DNA of 64,000 nucleotides from Jaltomata sinuosa (lineage: Eukaryota; Streptophyta; Magnoliopsida; Solanales; Solanaceae). A model generated the notes under the pieces. It searched no databases. It was given only the letters and a program-made list of their open reading frames with translations, and was not told where the DNA came from. Positions 33,541 through 45,694 of this stretch are shown in pieces (position 1 is the first letter of the stretch; every line of letters starts with the position of its first letter). Location of the stretch: assembly GCA_003996215.1 (NCBI GenBank), contig QJPP01003555.1, positions 107,593 through 171,592 of the forward strand. The letters run 5' to 3'. Both the position numbers and the translations under genes were made by a program.

Positions 33541-35060
33541 CTTGGTTTTTTTAGCGACTGAGGAGCGACCTTTTGCTTGGGACATCCAATCCTTGGCTAA
33601 CAGGTTGGTTAGACTTGACATTTCTGAGCCGAGCAATATTCTTGCTTGTGTTGAGGCTAGATCTTCCTTTTCGGAGCATATTCGGGCATAACAGTTTGAT
33701 GATGCGAGGTTGAGGATCATTCGTGACAAGGTGTTGAATGGTGAGGCTAGGAAGGCGACTTTAGATTCAGAGGGCATTCTGAGGATCGAGGGTCGTATCT
33801 GTGTTCCTAGAGTTGGTGACTTGTTCAAATTGATATTGGAGGAGGCTTACTGTTCTAGATATTCCATACATCCCGGGGCACCTAAGATGTATCGTGACTT
33901 GAGGCAGCAGTACTGGTGATGTGGGATGAAGAGGGATATTTCAGCTTTCATATCTAGGTGCTTGAACTGTCAGCAGGTGAAGTTTAAGAACCAGAGGCCC
34001 GATGGTTTGTCTCAGAGGCTACCCATTCCAGAGTGGAAATGGGAGCAGATTCCCATGGACTTTGTAGTCGGTTTTCCACGCACTTTGTGGAGACTTGATG
34101 CTATTTGGGTTATCGTGGATAGGTTGATGAAGTCTTCTCAATTTCTGCCGGTTCATACTTCCTACAATTTTGAGAGGTTGCTTCAGATCTATATTTGGGA
34201 GATTGTCCATTTGCATGGTGTGCCAGCTTCTATCATCTCCGACCAAGGTACTCAGTTCACCTCGCACTTCTGTCAGTCTATTCAAAGAGAGTTGGGTACT
34301 ATGGTTGAGCTCTGCTTTTCATTCGCAGACAGACGGTCAGTCAGAATGTACTATTTAGGTTCTGGAGGATATATTGCTAGCATGTGTTATTGATTTTGGG
34401 GGTTAGTAGGACCAGTGTTTAGCCTTGGCAGAGTGTGCATATAATAATAGTTACCATTCCAGCATTCAAATGGCTCCGTTTGAGGCTTTGTATGACAGGT
34501 GGTGCAGATCTCCGGTAGGTTGGTTTGATGCTTTCTCCGGTATTCAGGAGAGACTTCGCACTGCCCAGAGTAGGCAGAAGAGTTATGCTGACCGGAGAGT
34601 TTGAGATCTAGAGTTCATGGTGGGTGATAGTGTGTTCCTTCTGGTATCGCCCATGAAGGGCATGATGAGGTTCGGGAGGAAGGGTAAGCTCAGTCCGAGG
34701 TTTATTAGGCCATTCGAGATCCTTCATCGTATTGGATAAGTTGCTTATGAGTTAGCCTTGCCTCCTGCTCTTTCTAGTGTGCATCCTGTGTTTCATATCT
34801 CTATTCTACGGCGGTATATTCTGGATGAGTCTCATGTGCTTCAGTTAGAGTCAGTTCAGTTGGATGAGTCCTTAGCCTTTGAGGAGGAGCCTGTTGCTAG
34901 TTTGGACAGGCATGTTAGAAAGTTGGGGTCCAAGGAGATTCTGTCAGTTAAGGTTCAGTGGCAGCATGGTCCTGTTGAGGAGGCTACTTGGGAAAATGAG
35001 ACCGACATGCAGACCCATTATCCTCATCTTTTTAAGTCTTTGGTTACTATCCTTCTTCTA
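33458..35060 (+). pseudogene. pol: Integrase, GPY/F and chromodomain-like tail of element E
   Basis: After the shift the frame reads ANVVADSLSQKAVS and the spacer LAWDIQSLANRL-like segment. The integrase zinc region has EAYCSRYSIHPG (first His replaced by Tyr) and CLNC (about 33962). The core has IPMDFVVGF (about 34052) and IISDQGTQFTSHF (about 34230). A small deletion near 34311 disrupts the segment that carries the catalytic Glu. Downstream, SPMKGMMRFGRKGKLSPRF, HPVFHISILRRY and the tail LGSKEILSVKVQWQHGPVEEATW (about 34920-34995) remain. Several stops interrupt it. Confidence 0.88.
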
Positions 35061-35096
35061 ACTTTTGCGAATGAAAGTTCTTTTAGTAGTGGATGT

Positions 35097-38000
35097 TGTA
35101 ACGACCCTCCAAGTCATTTTCTATTTTTCATCCTTTTTTAGCATTTCGAGCTTTCCCTCAGTGGCTATAAGTGATTTATGACTTGTCGGGACTAACGGTT
35201 CGGTGCCCGGGCCATTCGTTAGGTCGTTATGACCATTTCTTTGTTTTAGAACTTGAACTTAGAAAATCGTTGTCTTTGGTAAACTTTCTTGGCTTCGAAA
35301 TGGGAATTTGGGTCTAGTGGGACCATTGGTCTGGATTTGAGTGCTTTCGGTTTGATTTTATGTTGCTTTCTGTGTTTTCAAGCTAGTTTGGCTGATAGGA
35401 TTGACTTTGGTCAATATTTGGAGAAGACGACCTCGGATGGGAAATCCGTCAGCGCTATTAGCTCCAGAATGTCGACTTTGGGCTAGAGGGACCTTTGGTT
35501 CGGGTCCCGGGGTTTCTAGACTTATTTTTGGGTTTTGAGTTCCAAGTTGGTTTTGGGCGTAGGGCCCACTTTTCGTTAAAACAATCTTCGTTGGGAGTTT
35601 TATCAATTCTTTTAAGTCTGAAATACTATTTTGGGTAGGGTAGCATGGTTAATTTGTGTTCACGGGATTCCAGATGAATCTCGAGGGTTCATCGGATGAA
35701 CTTTTGGCCTTTGCAAATTGTTGGTTACTGCTATAAAAGTTGCAGACCAGTTGTTCATCGCGATCGCGATGTGGCCATCGCGTTCGCGATGGTCTAGCTT
35801 CTTGACCATCGTAATCGCATGGGTCAGCCTTCACGACTATGATGAAGCCGGCTGGGACCCATCCCCATTTTCTCTTCCCGAATGCAGGGCTGGATCATCG
35901 CGTTCGCAATGGTCTGGCCAGCGTTTCCTCGCGAAAGCGTGAGATCCTTCACGATCGCAAAGAAGGACCCCTGGCAGTTATTTAAAACTCCAACTTTGTT
36001 TTCTCCTTCATAATTTCAAACAACTACATTGATAAGCTCCCATACTCCAGTTTCTAGCTTTTTTGCATCAGTGTTCTTCATCCGGTAAGTCCCCTCGTCG
36101 CCCCTCTCCTACTTCCATGTTTTTTCTCGTAATTCTCCCGCAAAAACTCCATTGTTGTAATTCTAAAGTTTGGGTGGTTCTTGTAGAAATCTGTTCTATT
36201 GGGGCTGCATGTTCTTGAGTCTGTGCAACTCACTTCCGTGGCGTGTTTCTCTTGTTCGGGGTAAGCTTCCACTTTTTAAATCTGAGCTTTCCCATTTTTT
36301 GACTCCTTGAGTTAGTAGAACTTCGGGGTTGTTTTGGGCCCCGAATCAAGATCCGTTCATGCCCAAACTTTGGGTACGGGTTGCTTGACCCACCGCGAGC
36401 ATAATTATAAATTTTGTTTTCTATTTTGTTGCGCAGGCCCTAAGGGTCATTTTTCTAACCCGATTTCTGGCCTGATTTTCCGTATAGCAATATGGGTGTT
36501 GTTCTTCTCGTCTTTACATCTAGATTTTATTCTTGATAGCACGGTAGCTTTATGAGGTTGTTCGAAATGGGAAGGCACATGAGTGATGGTTCGTTCTTAG
36601 GTTTGCCCCGAGGTAGGTTACGATTTACTTTCTAGACTCAGTGTAGTTAGATTTTATATATTTATTTGATACTGGAACATTAGGTTGGATTTCAGATAGA
36701 TTTAGGCTTAAATCCTGTTAATCACTTTAATTGGCCATTTCAGATTTTAGTTTAGAATTGTTATGTTATCCTTAGCCTAGGAGCTTGTAGTATCTTTATG
36801 GCTAGTATAGGATCCTTAGTATGCTTTAAGGAGGTTTTAGAGGTAGAGTAGAGATTTTCGGTGCTTTTCGCTTTATTTTTGATACCCTTTATACTTTATT
36901 CTACCGCTATGTGTAACTATGGGCCCGAGGCCATAACTTGGATTTGGATGGAGTTCCAAGTTAGTTCCCTTGATTGGGAGGGTACCTTGCCCTTTTCTGC
37001 CTTGTTGTGCGTGTTTTATTTGAATATGAAAATTTATATGCTCATATTGTATTGTCATGCTTATCGGTACGGGAAAAAAGAATTTTAAGGCTTTTTGGTC
37101 CTGCATTTGGCAACTATTGGATTTTCATGATTATTAGGCTTTTAGAAAGATTGCTTTGGAATTATTACTGATTTTGGGAGGAAAAAGGAAAAATACTACT
37201 TTTTATGCATATGTTGATGAGTCCGAGGTTAAATTCCTGGCTCCCGATATGCTATCTCAGGTTTTACTTTTATGCATACGTCGATGAGTCCGAGGTCATT
37301 TTTGGGCACCCCGATGCTCTATTTCAGGTTTTTTTTCTTCGTGCACTCATTTGATAAGCGTGATGTTCCATCCCGGGCGCTCGAGTACTAGATACTGGGT
37401 TTGACTTGTATACATTCATACATTACATCATTGTTGCATCGCATTGCATTGTCTTTGGGTGGGTTTGGATTGTTGACTAATTTGAGTTGATCTTGTTATT
37501 ACTTCACCTTTTATAGTATTGGTTGTTTTGATTTTTGAGTTTATAACTTGATTTAAGTGGATCCTTATATTTTAACTGCTTTCCTGTATCTTATTATTTA
37601 TATATTATCTTTTTACGCTCAATCGATCTATGATGCCTACTGAGTACCTATGGTCTTGGTACTCATACTACACTCTACATTTTTTTCTGATGCAACACCT
37701 AGTATGAGCCACCCTCACTGATCTTTCTGTTGTTCGATGCCAGTTGCAGTTCGGATCGTGGTGAGCTCCCGGTGCTTTTGGAGACTTTACATGCTTTTCA
37801 TCTTGTACATCCTGTCTATATTTTGTATTTTGGATAGACAGAGTCTATTGAATAGCTACTCCTTACTTTAGTCGCTCTTGTACTAGTGACACTAGGTCCT
37901 GGTTGGTTCTCATGTATGTTTTGTCTATTCGGTCACTTTAGGGCCATCGTTTGTATATTTTGTACGTTGGTATGTATATATGCTATTGGCCCTGTCTTTT

Positions 38001-38099
38001 CTTTATATCTTCCTCTTTTCCTTCCGCAATCGTTGGGTTTCGGCTTGTCTACCGGGAGGTTATGTAGACGCCATCATGGCCCGATTTTGGGTCGTGACA
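35097..38099 (+). repeat. 3' LTR of element E (family II, 3.0 kb)
   Basis: Begins TGTAACGACCC after GTAGTGGATGT and ends GTCGTGACA. It is less decayed than the 5' LTR in its promoter block. It contains no gene. Confidence 0.92.
35752..35986 (+). promoter_or_regulatory. Palindromic-word block plus TATA box, E 3' LTR
   Basis: CATCGCGATCGCGATG (35756-35771) is a perfect 16-bp palindrome. It is followed by CCATCGCGTTCGCGATGG and further variants up to 35967, then TATTTAAA at 35979-35986. This is the best-preserved example of the arrangement in the window. Confidence 0.6.
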
Positions 38100-38265
38100 C
38101 TGATGATCTTAAAATCGTGCTACTATTAGCTTCTCGATGATCTTAAAATTGTGCTACTATTGACTTCTCGATGAGCTTAAAATTGTGCTACTATTAGCTC
38201 TTCGACGAGTTTAAAATCAAGCTACTATTGACCCCTTGACAAGTTTTAGAATCAAGCTATATATT
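38100..38265. repeat. 34-bp tandem array, right part (about 4-5 units)
   Basis: This continues the array at 26128-26854 after element E. The first five bases, CTGAT, are the right target copy. The last units decay (CCCCTTGACAAGTTTTAG), and the array ends near 38265. Confidence 0.93.
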
Positions 38266-38936
38266 TATGATATATTTCTGTATACGAACAAATCTATCTA
38301 GCATATTAAGTTTTACATGTTCATAACAACGAATGATCACACTCTTTTTGAAGTCAAAATTGGGGCAATTTTTTTTGAAGTTCCTCAAAAAATACTGAAA
38401 TAACAGACGCAACATTAAAAAGATATGCTTTCTTGTTTTCTAGAGTTATTGCTTTCCACCATATTATTTTATATTTATTGTTAGAAATTTATTGGCTAAT
38501 CATTTTATCTAGTTATGTTAAAAGTTGTAAGGACCAAAGGCTTGAGAGGGCAAGATGAGAGTAAAATGGAAACAATTTTCGTTCTCATTTTTCAAGATGT
38601 AACTCTCCTTATCCTTATATTGCCAACTTAACCAAAAATGCTATTCATGTTCCAGGTCGCTCATACTTCAATTTTATCAACTCGTGCTTTCCTTATAAAA
38701 ATTTCATATCATTATTTCATTCACTCCTAAATCTAGAACTACACACAGCCTGATTCTCCTAAAATCAGGGATATGTAGGCGACTTGAAAACTGAAGTCTC
38801 GGCCACAATATTTTCATAATCCCCTCTTATTTCTCTGATTTTCAAGAATTATTCTTCCGTCGGACAAAATTGGCTACTAAGTCAACGTTTCTTGCCTGAC
38901 AATTCATCCTTCATTCCCGAGCAAGGAAGGGGTAGC
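38266..38936 (+). other. 3' untranslated region of host element H, ending in a polypurine tract
   Basis: No gene is seen. The CCTGATT...GGATATGTAGGCGAC motif occurs at 38733-38782. The block ends with AAGGAAGGGGTAGC (38923-38936), a good polypurine tract directly before a TGTTGACACC LTR start. The order tandem array, 3' UTR, tract, LTR is that of Tat/Ogre-type elements. Confidence 0.65.
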
Positions 38937-39194
38937 TGTTGACACCTAATTTTGACCTTCTTATACCTCACTCGGGCTGTTATTTTACTAGTATTATTAT
39001 ATTGGATCCAATTTTCTTAACGTATTACTATCATTTACGAAATAATTCATGTATTTTGTCGTTATTTTGATGTTTTCCAAATTTATATGCATAATTTATG
39101 AAATATAATTAATTCTAATTATTGCTACTTTATCGTGAATTTCGTCTGAAATTATGTTACATTGATTTTTACGCATAAAATACGTACACAATTT

Positions 39195-39369
39195 GACAAA
39201 TTAATTTTATAATTATTATTATTAATATTATTTTCATTATTAGTATTCATTATTTTCATTAACATTACTATTACTTTGGTATTATCAAAATTTATTGTTT
39301 TTATTATAATCATCATTTTATTTATTATTAGTATTATTATCATTATTATCTAATTATTTTAATTTTTAT

Positions 39370-39400
<31 letters not shown>

Positions 39401-39500
39401 CTTCTTCATCGTTATGGCAATTATTATTATTTCTTTTACTATTTTTGTATTATAGTTATTATTATCGTGTTTTAATTATTATCATTATCTTTATTGTTAT
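39195..39500. repeat. AT-rich region with ATT/TTA microsatellites
   Basis: Runs of ATT repeats are interspersed with ATC and ATTTT; the purest run is at about 39373-39400. Confidence 0.85.
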
Positions 39501-39734
39501 TATTTTAATTATTACAACAACTAATATTATTTATTTAATTACATATTTAATAATTATTGAGATAATAGTTCAATTTGTAATTTTCTTCCAAATTTATTTA
39601 AAGCCTAGCCCCTTTCTATCTAATTTATTTCAATTCTAGCCTAAATTTAAACTAATCTGGCCCAATTCTAAATCCCAATTTCAATTTCAATTGCTGCAAT
39701 TCAATTAACACAATTCCTACCTATGATGGATTAA

Positions 39735-39772
39735 ATCTCAGCCGCTGATCTCATATGATCAACGACCGAGAT
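39735..39772. repeat. Long imperfect inverted repeat in the H LTR
   Basis: ATCTCAGCCGCTGATC and GATCAACGACCGAGAT are inverted copies (13 of 16 positions pair) around a 6-base centre TCATAT. A cruciform or a dimeric protein site is possible. Confidence 0.75.
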
Positions 39773-41265
39773 CAATTCTCACCCTTCCTTTCCTTTTTAA
39801 TTACTACTCCACCCATACCCTCAACCCTAATTCCCATTCCACTCATACCAGCCTCTACCCTTACCAAAACTCTCTCCCTCTCTTCTCCTATGCCGAGGAG
39901 CGACAGCCCACTGTCGCCGCCTCGCTTATCCAGCGACCTATCCCTCGCAACCACCATCATCCCAACTCACTTCCTCCATCACTTCCTACTGGAGAAATGC
40001 TATCGCAAAGACCCGAACAATCACCCCCACCCTCTTTTTTTCTCCTCTCCTCCTGCTGTTGCTCCGTCTCCTGCGTCCAACCACCGACGAAACCCCCATA
40101 TTCCCTCTTCTTCTCCACCACAAACCCTTGATGCTGCCATGTCTACTGTTCTCTTCTCTTCGACAAACTTCAGAGGCTTCGATGAAAGGAGCATCGTGAA
40201 TAGCTCGTAGTCGTTGTTACAGTTAAGAATTCATTAACCAAGAGATTTTTCAATACTGATGTTCACTGTGGTTTTTGTTAAAGTTTGGAATGCCGATGGA
40301 TTATCACAAGCCCATTTCTGGTTTGAGCTCCTCCATGATTCAATTTTGTCATCTCCTTTCCCATTTATCAGATTGTTAGATATGAACTTAGCAAGTTTTG
40401 ATTGAGAATATGTGCTTGAAGCTTGTGATTTTTTGTTAATTACCTCTTATAGACTATCATATATGGCAACCCCTAATTTTTACGAGCCTTTACCTTTAAT
40501 CTAATTCTAGGAATCTGATTTTGGGTTTGCTCTGTTGTGTATTCGATTTCTAAACTTGCTTTTAGTTTCTGTTTCATACTTGTGTACCAGTTTGATAGTT
40601 TGATCTATCTGGCCCTTCTTCTTTGAGTTCAAATTTTGGTTGACAACTTTGAGACTTGATTCATTTTGTAACTTTTGATCCTTATTGATTAATTTCAGCA
40701 TCTTAGCTCTCTAATTGATCTCGTTTCCTTAGTTGGATTTGAATCGCTGTGGTATTTGGTTATTCTTGGTGAGTTTTGATATGCATTTGGTTACTCATTA
40801 ATTCCTTCATCCCTTTGATTGGTTTTGCTTCCTTCCATGGATTAGTATAGCTTAGTACTTAGTTAATTATGGTAAAGTGTTGACCTATTCGCTCCCTAAT
40901 TAATTCGATTACTTGATTTTGGGAAACAACTTTGGTGTTGAAAATTTTGCTACTGGTCTATTTATGGTTAGAAAATAAAGTCAGACCCATTTTTGTATGC
41001 TAATAGATCTGGCTATTGTAATTAAGGTAAAGGATTCCCTTGATTCACTCTTTAAATTATTTCCTTCAATTACCCAAGTCCTGTATTTTTTCACTATGAA
41101 ATCACCTCTTTTCCCTCATTATTTCTTGGACTTCACAGACATTTACTACTCTTATATTATTAAGAAGTCTCTTCTATGAACAAGGTTATTGATTGCTAAG
41201 TGTTGGGTCCCGAATTTCTCTTATTATTTACTATTGACTGGTATGTCTCTTAATTCATGTACATA

Positions 41266-41411
41266 ACTTATGAGTGTGATAGAAAGCATGAATATAGGGG
41301 TTTAAAGCTAATAAATGTTGTCTACTTGATTATGTGATACTTATGAGTGTGATAGAAAGCATGAATATAGGGGTTTAAAGCTAATAAATGTTGTCTACTT
41401 GATTATGTGAT
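41266..41411. repeat. Perfect 73-bp tandem duplication
   Basis: 41266-41338 is repeated without a visible change at 41339-41411. It lies in the H LTR. Identity implies a recent duplication or an assembly artefact. Confidence 0.92.
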
Positions 41412-42771
41412 ACAAACTACCACTATTTGTTGATCATGTATTAGTTATATGAATGCCAAGAATTTTCTTGGTGTTGTTTTGGTGTATGTTGTATGGAACA
41501 GAGAGCCTTAAACGCATCTTACACCTTGACATGGGCAATGCCTAGGACCCTTGAGGTTATCAAGAAACTTTTCCATGTCAGGACCAATATTAGGAATCGT
41601 TAGGGGGCTCCTCGATATTTTGTATGTTTATTTTGGCAGGTTATTTGCTAGTGGATCTATTTGGGAACTGGGAAGAGTTTCCAGGGATTTAGGGAGTCTC
41701 CAAAGACTTGGATTCTATTTTATCTTATTTTTATTTCCTTTTTCATTCATTATTTGATCTGTAATATTATTGTATAAACCTTGATAATAATGAAAGATTT
41801 AAGGGGATCCTATAGGGGAGGGGCAAACTACGTGCTGCCTATTTTATCTATTTGAAAATGTAGAAAGCATGGCTATAGATATTAATTAATCTCCAACATC
41901 TATAACATGTTAACTTAATTAGAGATATTGTCAATACACTTAATTTGTAATTTTCAGCATGCTTACAGTAATCTTGCATATTAGAAATTCCGTCTATGAT
42001 GTTTATGTTCACTACATGCTTGTACAAATTTTGATTCTTCCTATAGCTATCTTTAACTTCTGCCCGTTAATGTAATGAATCTTCCGTTCATTCTCATATT
42101 TTTGCCTTTCATGTACTGTTAGAGCTTGTCTGTAGTGGTCTCAAGTCATTTATGACTTGCAGAGACCGGTAGTTCGGTGCCCGGGCCATCTGTTTGGTCT
42201 TTATGGCCATTTCCTTATTTTTAGAGCTTCAACATTGGAAATCATTGACTTCAGTCAACATTCTTAGTTATTATGCTCGTAATTGAATTTTGATAGTTTT
42301 GTTGGCTTCGAAGCATGGACTTTGGTCTAAGATGACCTTTTGTCGGGATCCAGGAGTTATTCAGCTTTAAATTCACTCTCATTCTGTGTTTTCAATCCAG
42401 TTGGGCTTGTTTTGTTGACTTTGGTCAACATTTAGAGAAGACAGCCTCGGATGGAAATTCTGTTAGTGCTGTTAGCTCCGGAACATCAATTTTAGGCTAG
42501 AGGGACCATTGGTTCAGGTCTCGAGGCTTCCAGACTTGATTTTGGCCATTGAGTTTCGTTTTAGAAATAGTTGGCCTAAGGTTGATCTTTGGGCGTGGGG
42601 ACCTACTTTTTGTTAAATCAACCTCTAATGGGGTTTTCATCAATTCCTTTTGATCCAGAATGCCATTTCAAGTCAAATAGCTCTATTTGTTTGTGTTCGT
42701 GGGACCCCAGATGAATCTCGAGGGTCTATTTAAAGTTTTAAGCTTAGCTGAGTTTTGTTGTACCTGTTGGG

Positions 42772-42934
42772 TACGCATTTGTGGGAATTTGACCCCATTT
42801 ACGGCCACCACAATTGTGGTGAAATACCGCATTTGTGGTGTTTTTCTACATTTGTGGTGCTTTGGCCGCATTTGCAGAGTTTGCAATTGCAATAAAAGTA
42901 CCGCAATTGCAGTATCTGCTGGCAATGTATAAAG
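42772..42934 (+). promoter_or_regulatory. Palindromic-word block plus TATA box in the B 5' LTR
   Basis: Here the words are built on CAATTG and GCAATTGC in place of CGATCG: ACCACAATTGTGGT (42807-42820) is a perfect 14-bp palindrome, with GCAATTGC-like words and CATTTGTGG repeats around it. TATAAAG follows at 42928-42934. Confidence 0.55.
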
Positions 42935-43079
42935 TTAAACCTTCTCCTTCATTTCCTCATTTCCAACTTCGTTCCACCATTATCAAAAGCTCCAAAACAC
43001 TAATTTCTTCACTTTTGGCCATCAATTTCTTGGGGCAAACTCACCATAGCTTCGTGAGCACTTTTTCTTCATTAATTCG

Positions 43080-43085
43080 GTAAGC
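43080..43085 (+). other. Candidate leader 5' splice site, element B
   Basis: TTCG|GTAAGC lies about 150 bp after the TATA box, in the position of the E donor. Proposed partner: the acceptor ending at 45897. Confidence 0.4.
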
Positions 43086-45694
43086 TTTTGTTAAATTCCA
43101 ACCTTTCATTCTCTTAATGCCCTCTTTGATTTCTTGAAGTGGGTGGGCTGTTTTAATATTGATTTTAATGCCCAAATCCTTCAATTTTCTGGGCATGCAC
43201 TCGTATGATCATCATGATCAGTTTGTACTCTTCCGTATCTAGCCTTGGGTTACAGAGCCCACGAGCTCGTCGGTGGCATGGATTTCAACCCGACTATTAT
43301 TATAGCAAGATGTGTTTCGTTGGTCTTCTTTTGACGTGTAGATTATTGTTTTGATAGTACTTTCATGATTTGGAGCTTCTTAGAGTAGTTTGAGCCTGGA
43401 CGAAGTTATTCCCGCAGCTAGTCATAAGACGACAGGTAGGTTATGGTTTTCCCTATCTAGACTCTGCGTATATAGACTAAGTGCACTAATTAGTATCCTT
43501 GGGTGGGTTGTGATAAGTGGGTACCCTAGATCTTGTCTCCCTTTCTATCTATTTATTTCATACGCTATTTGTAGTATTCGTGTAGCCTTGAGATTTCACC
43601 CTTGTGGCCTCGTGTGGCCTTTGTTTATGACCCTGGACCATAGACAATGGGATAATTAGGAATGTCCATGAGTCCCGGATATTGTGACCTTATTAGGTTG
43701 GATATCCATGCTGTAGAACCTCTTGTGCCTATGCAGGGCCGATAGGAATGTGTGTGAGCCACTTTAGGCTAACTTCATTGTCTGCGAGCATATCATTCAT
43801 GAAAAAGGATTTTTCAGCATATTTTACTACAATTTTTGGCTTCAGGCCAACTATCACCGGTTTTTCTAAACTTGCATGGCCCTGGGGGTCCATTTTTGGT
43901 ATAAATGAATAAAATGAGATTTAGATAATTTCACACTGGTGTTTCCACTGATACTAGGCTCGACATGACCGTAGCACTAGACATGATTTTCTACAAATTT
44001 AGACCTGGACACACGCCGGGCACCCTATTTAGGGATTTGAGACTTGATTCTGATTTAGACCTGGCTATGCTCCAGGCACCCCTTTGATAGGGTTATTGAG
44101 GCATATTATTGATTTTAGACCCGGATATACTTTAGGCACCCTTGAGAAAGGTCTTTTGAGATTACTACTACGATTTTAGACCCAGTTCGATTCTGGGCAG
44201 GTACTATGAGGTTCTGAGTTTTGAGATCTACTGTTTGAGTTTGGCACAATTTATATGTGGTTGATGAGTAGACCTCCATGGACCCTGCCATTCTTGGGAA
44301 ACTGGCTACGGGCTGATGCATGCGCTAGGAGGAGGGGTGTACGCCGGAGTAGAGGTATATGGGTAGAGTCCTTTCATGGGTCCTGCCTCTTCATGGGCCT
44401 TTGGGGTACCTGAGGGGGAACATACGGGTTACTTCTACATCATATCATTATCATGCATTTGGTATTCCGATTCCACCCTTGTTTGCTGTGTGTTTAGTGT
44501 ACGCTCCAGTTGTATGGGCAGCCAGAGGGTTTATTTTCACTTGATTATGTTCCTCGGTTGTATGGGTGGCCATTGGGATTGTAGGTAGATTACATTACTT
44601 CTCTTATTTTGTAGAACTAGTATGGACCTTTGGTACTGATTGGATGAGTGGTTTTAGCCTGAAGAGGCACCAACTTTGGGACTAAGATTATTGAGAGGCT
44701 AGTGGGTCCCTTATTATCGAGATGCTGATTGTCTAGCTTTCTGAGCGGTTGTGGGGTATTGATTACTGTTTTTATCCTTGCTTGATTAGCATATTTAGAT
44801 GCTTGTAGGTTAGTTATTCCATATTAGGCTTGACTTGTGAGTTGATTACGTTTATTTTTATCTTGGTATGTGATGTCTTAGGCATGCTTTTGTTAGTTTA
44901 TGATTTCTAGTTCGATTGTTGGCTTGCTTCCCTTCTTTCCTTTTATTTTTGAAGTTACCGGTATACCGCCCATCTCTTTAAATTTTCTTTATATATACTA
45001 TTGTTGCAAGGATCCTTGGTGCGTCGTTCATCCTTCTTTCACCTGTGTTTCTGTGTATGTATATCTTCTGTGCTAGCATGTTTTACTTGTACTCTTGGTT
45101 GAATTACTCTTGTGCTAGTTTCCTTATGCTTTCTCCTTATTCTCTGTGACTTTTTTCCTTGCATTCTGCTTATTATCGCATCTATATTTTATATGTGCTC
45201 AGTCAGTTGATGAGGCTTACTGGGTACCCATTGCTTAGCAATTGGTACTCATACTACACTTCTGCAATTTTTGGTGCAGATATTAGTGTGAGCTTTTGCC
45301 ATTGATCGCGTTAGAGACTCGTGAAACTTTTAGAATCTTCAAGACTTGGGTAAGTTCCTCACGGTCGAGGCTTGACAAGATCTCATCTTTGTACTGTTAC
45401 TCTTTGTATATTCAGAGACAATTGTACTTATCTTTTGTTACTTTTAGCACTTTATTCTATTAGAAGCTTTTGTACTGTCGATAACAAGTCTTAGGGTTAG
45501 TGTAGTTTTCTTATATCTATTATGGTTTTTGCTTTGGCTTGTCTTTATCTTATTCTGCTTTTATTTATTTTAGCTTATCATGTGTATTGGTTAGGTGGTA
45601 GCCCATTACTAACCGTTCTGGTCTACAGGAATTGATTTGCCTACTGAGGGGTTGTAGGTGCCATCATGACCTGAGAAATCGGGTCGTGACAGCT

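Larger units (their letters stand above)
26855..38099 (+). mobile_element. Element E: complete Ty3/gypsy chromovirus (family II), 11.2 kb, inactive
   Basis: 5' LTR 26855-29948, PBS 29952-29963, gag 30195-31650, pol 31680-35060 and 3' LTR 35097-38099 are in canonical order, flanked by TTGAT/CTGAT. The LTRs start TGTAA(T/C)GACCCTCC and end GTCGTGACA. In about 180 bp compared by eye (28470-28650 against 36650-36830) I see eight differences. The domain order (integrase last, GPY/F, chromodomain-like tail) places it among chromoviruses, probably near Tekay/Del. Stops and frameshifts inactivate gag and pol. Confidence 0.93.
38937..42070 (+). repeat. 3' LTR of host element H (interrupted by element B)
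   Basis: Begins TGTTGACACCTAATTTTGAC, which I recognise as a common LTR start in plant (notably Solanaceae) gypsy elements. The first kilobase is very AT-rich with ATT microsatellites; a Pro/Ser-rich frame at 39755-40210 lies in its leader and is not supported as a gene. The LTR does not reach its end: element B begins at 42071. GTTAA (42066-42070) is the predicted target copy, and the rest of this LTR should lie far to the right, outside the window. Confidence 0.65.
42071..45691 (+). repeat. 5' LTR of element B (family I, 3.6 kb)
   Basis: Begins TGTAATGAAT and ends GGGTCGTGACA. It shares the A LTR layout: palindromic block, TATA box, donor-like sites (43080; CAG|GTAGGT near 43434) and four CCCGG-type modules at 43940-44200. 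It contains no gene. Confidence 0.9.

Noticed and set aside
33445..33828. 127-codon minus-strand frame
   Set aside because: Shadow of the element E integrase spacer on the plus strand, which has clear motifs.
39755..40210. 151-codon Pro/Ser-rich open frame
   Set aside because: It lies in the LTR leader of element H, is low in complexity (pyrimidine-rich DNA reads as Pro/Ser/Leu) and has no recognisable domain.
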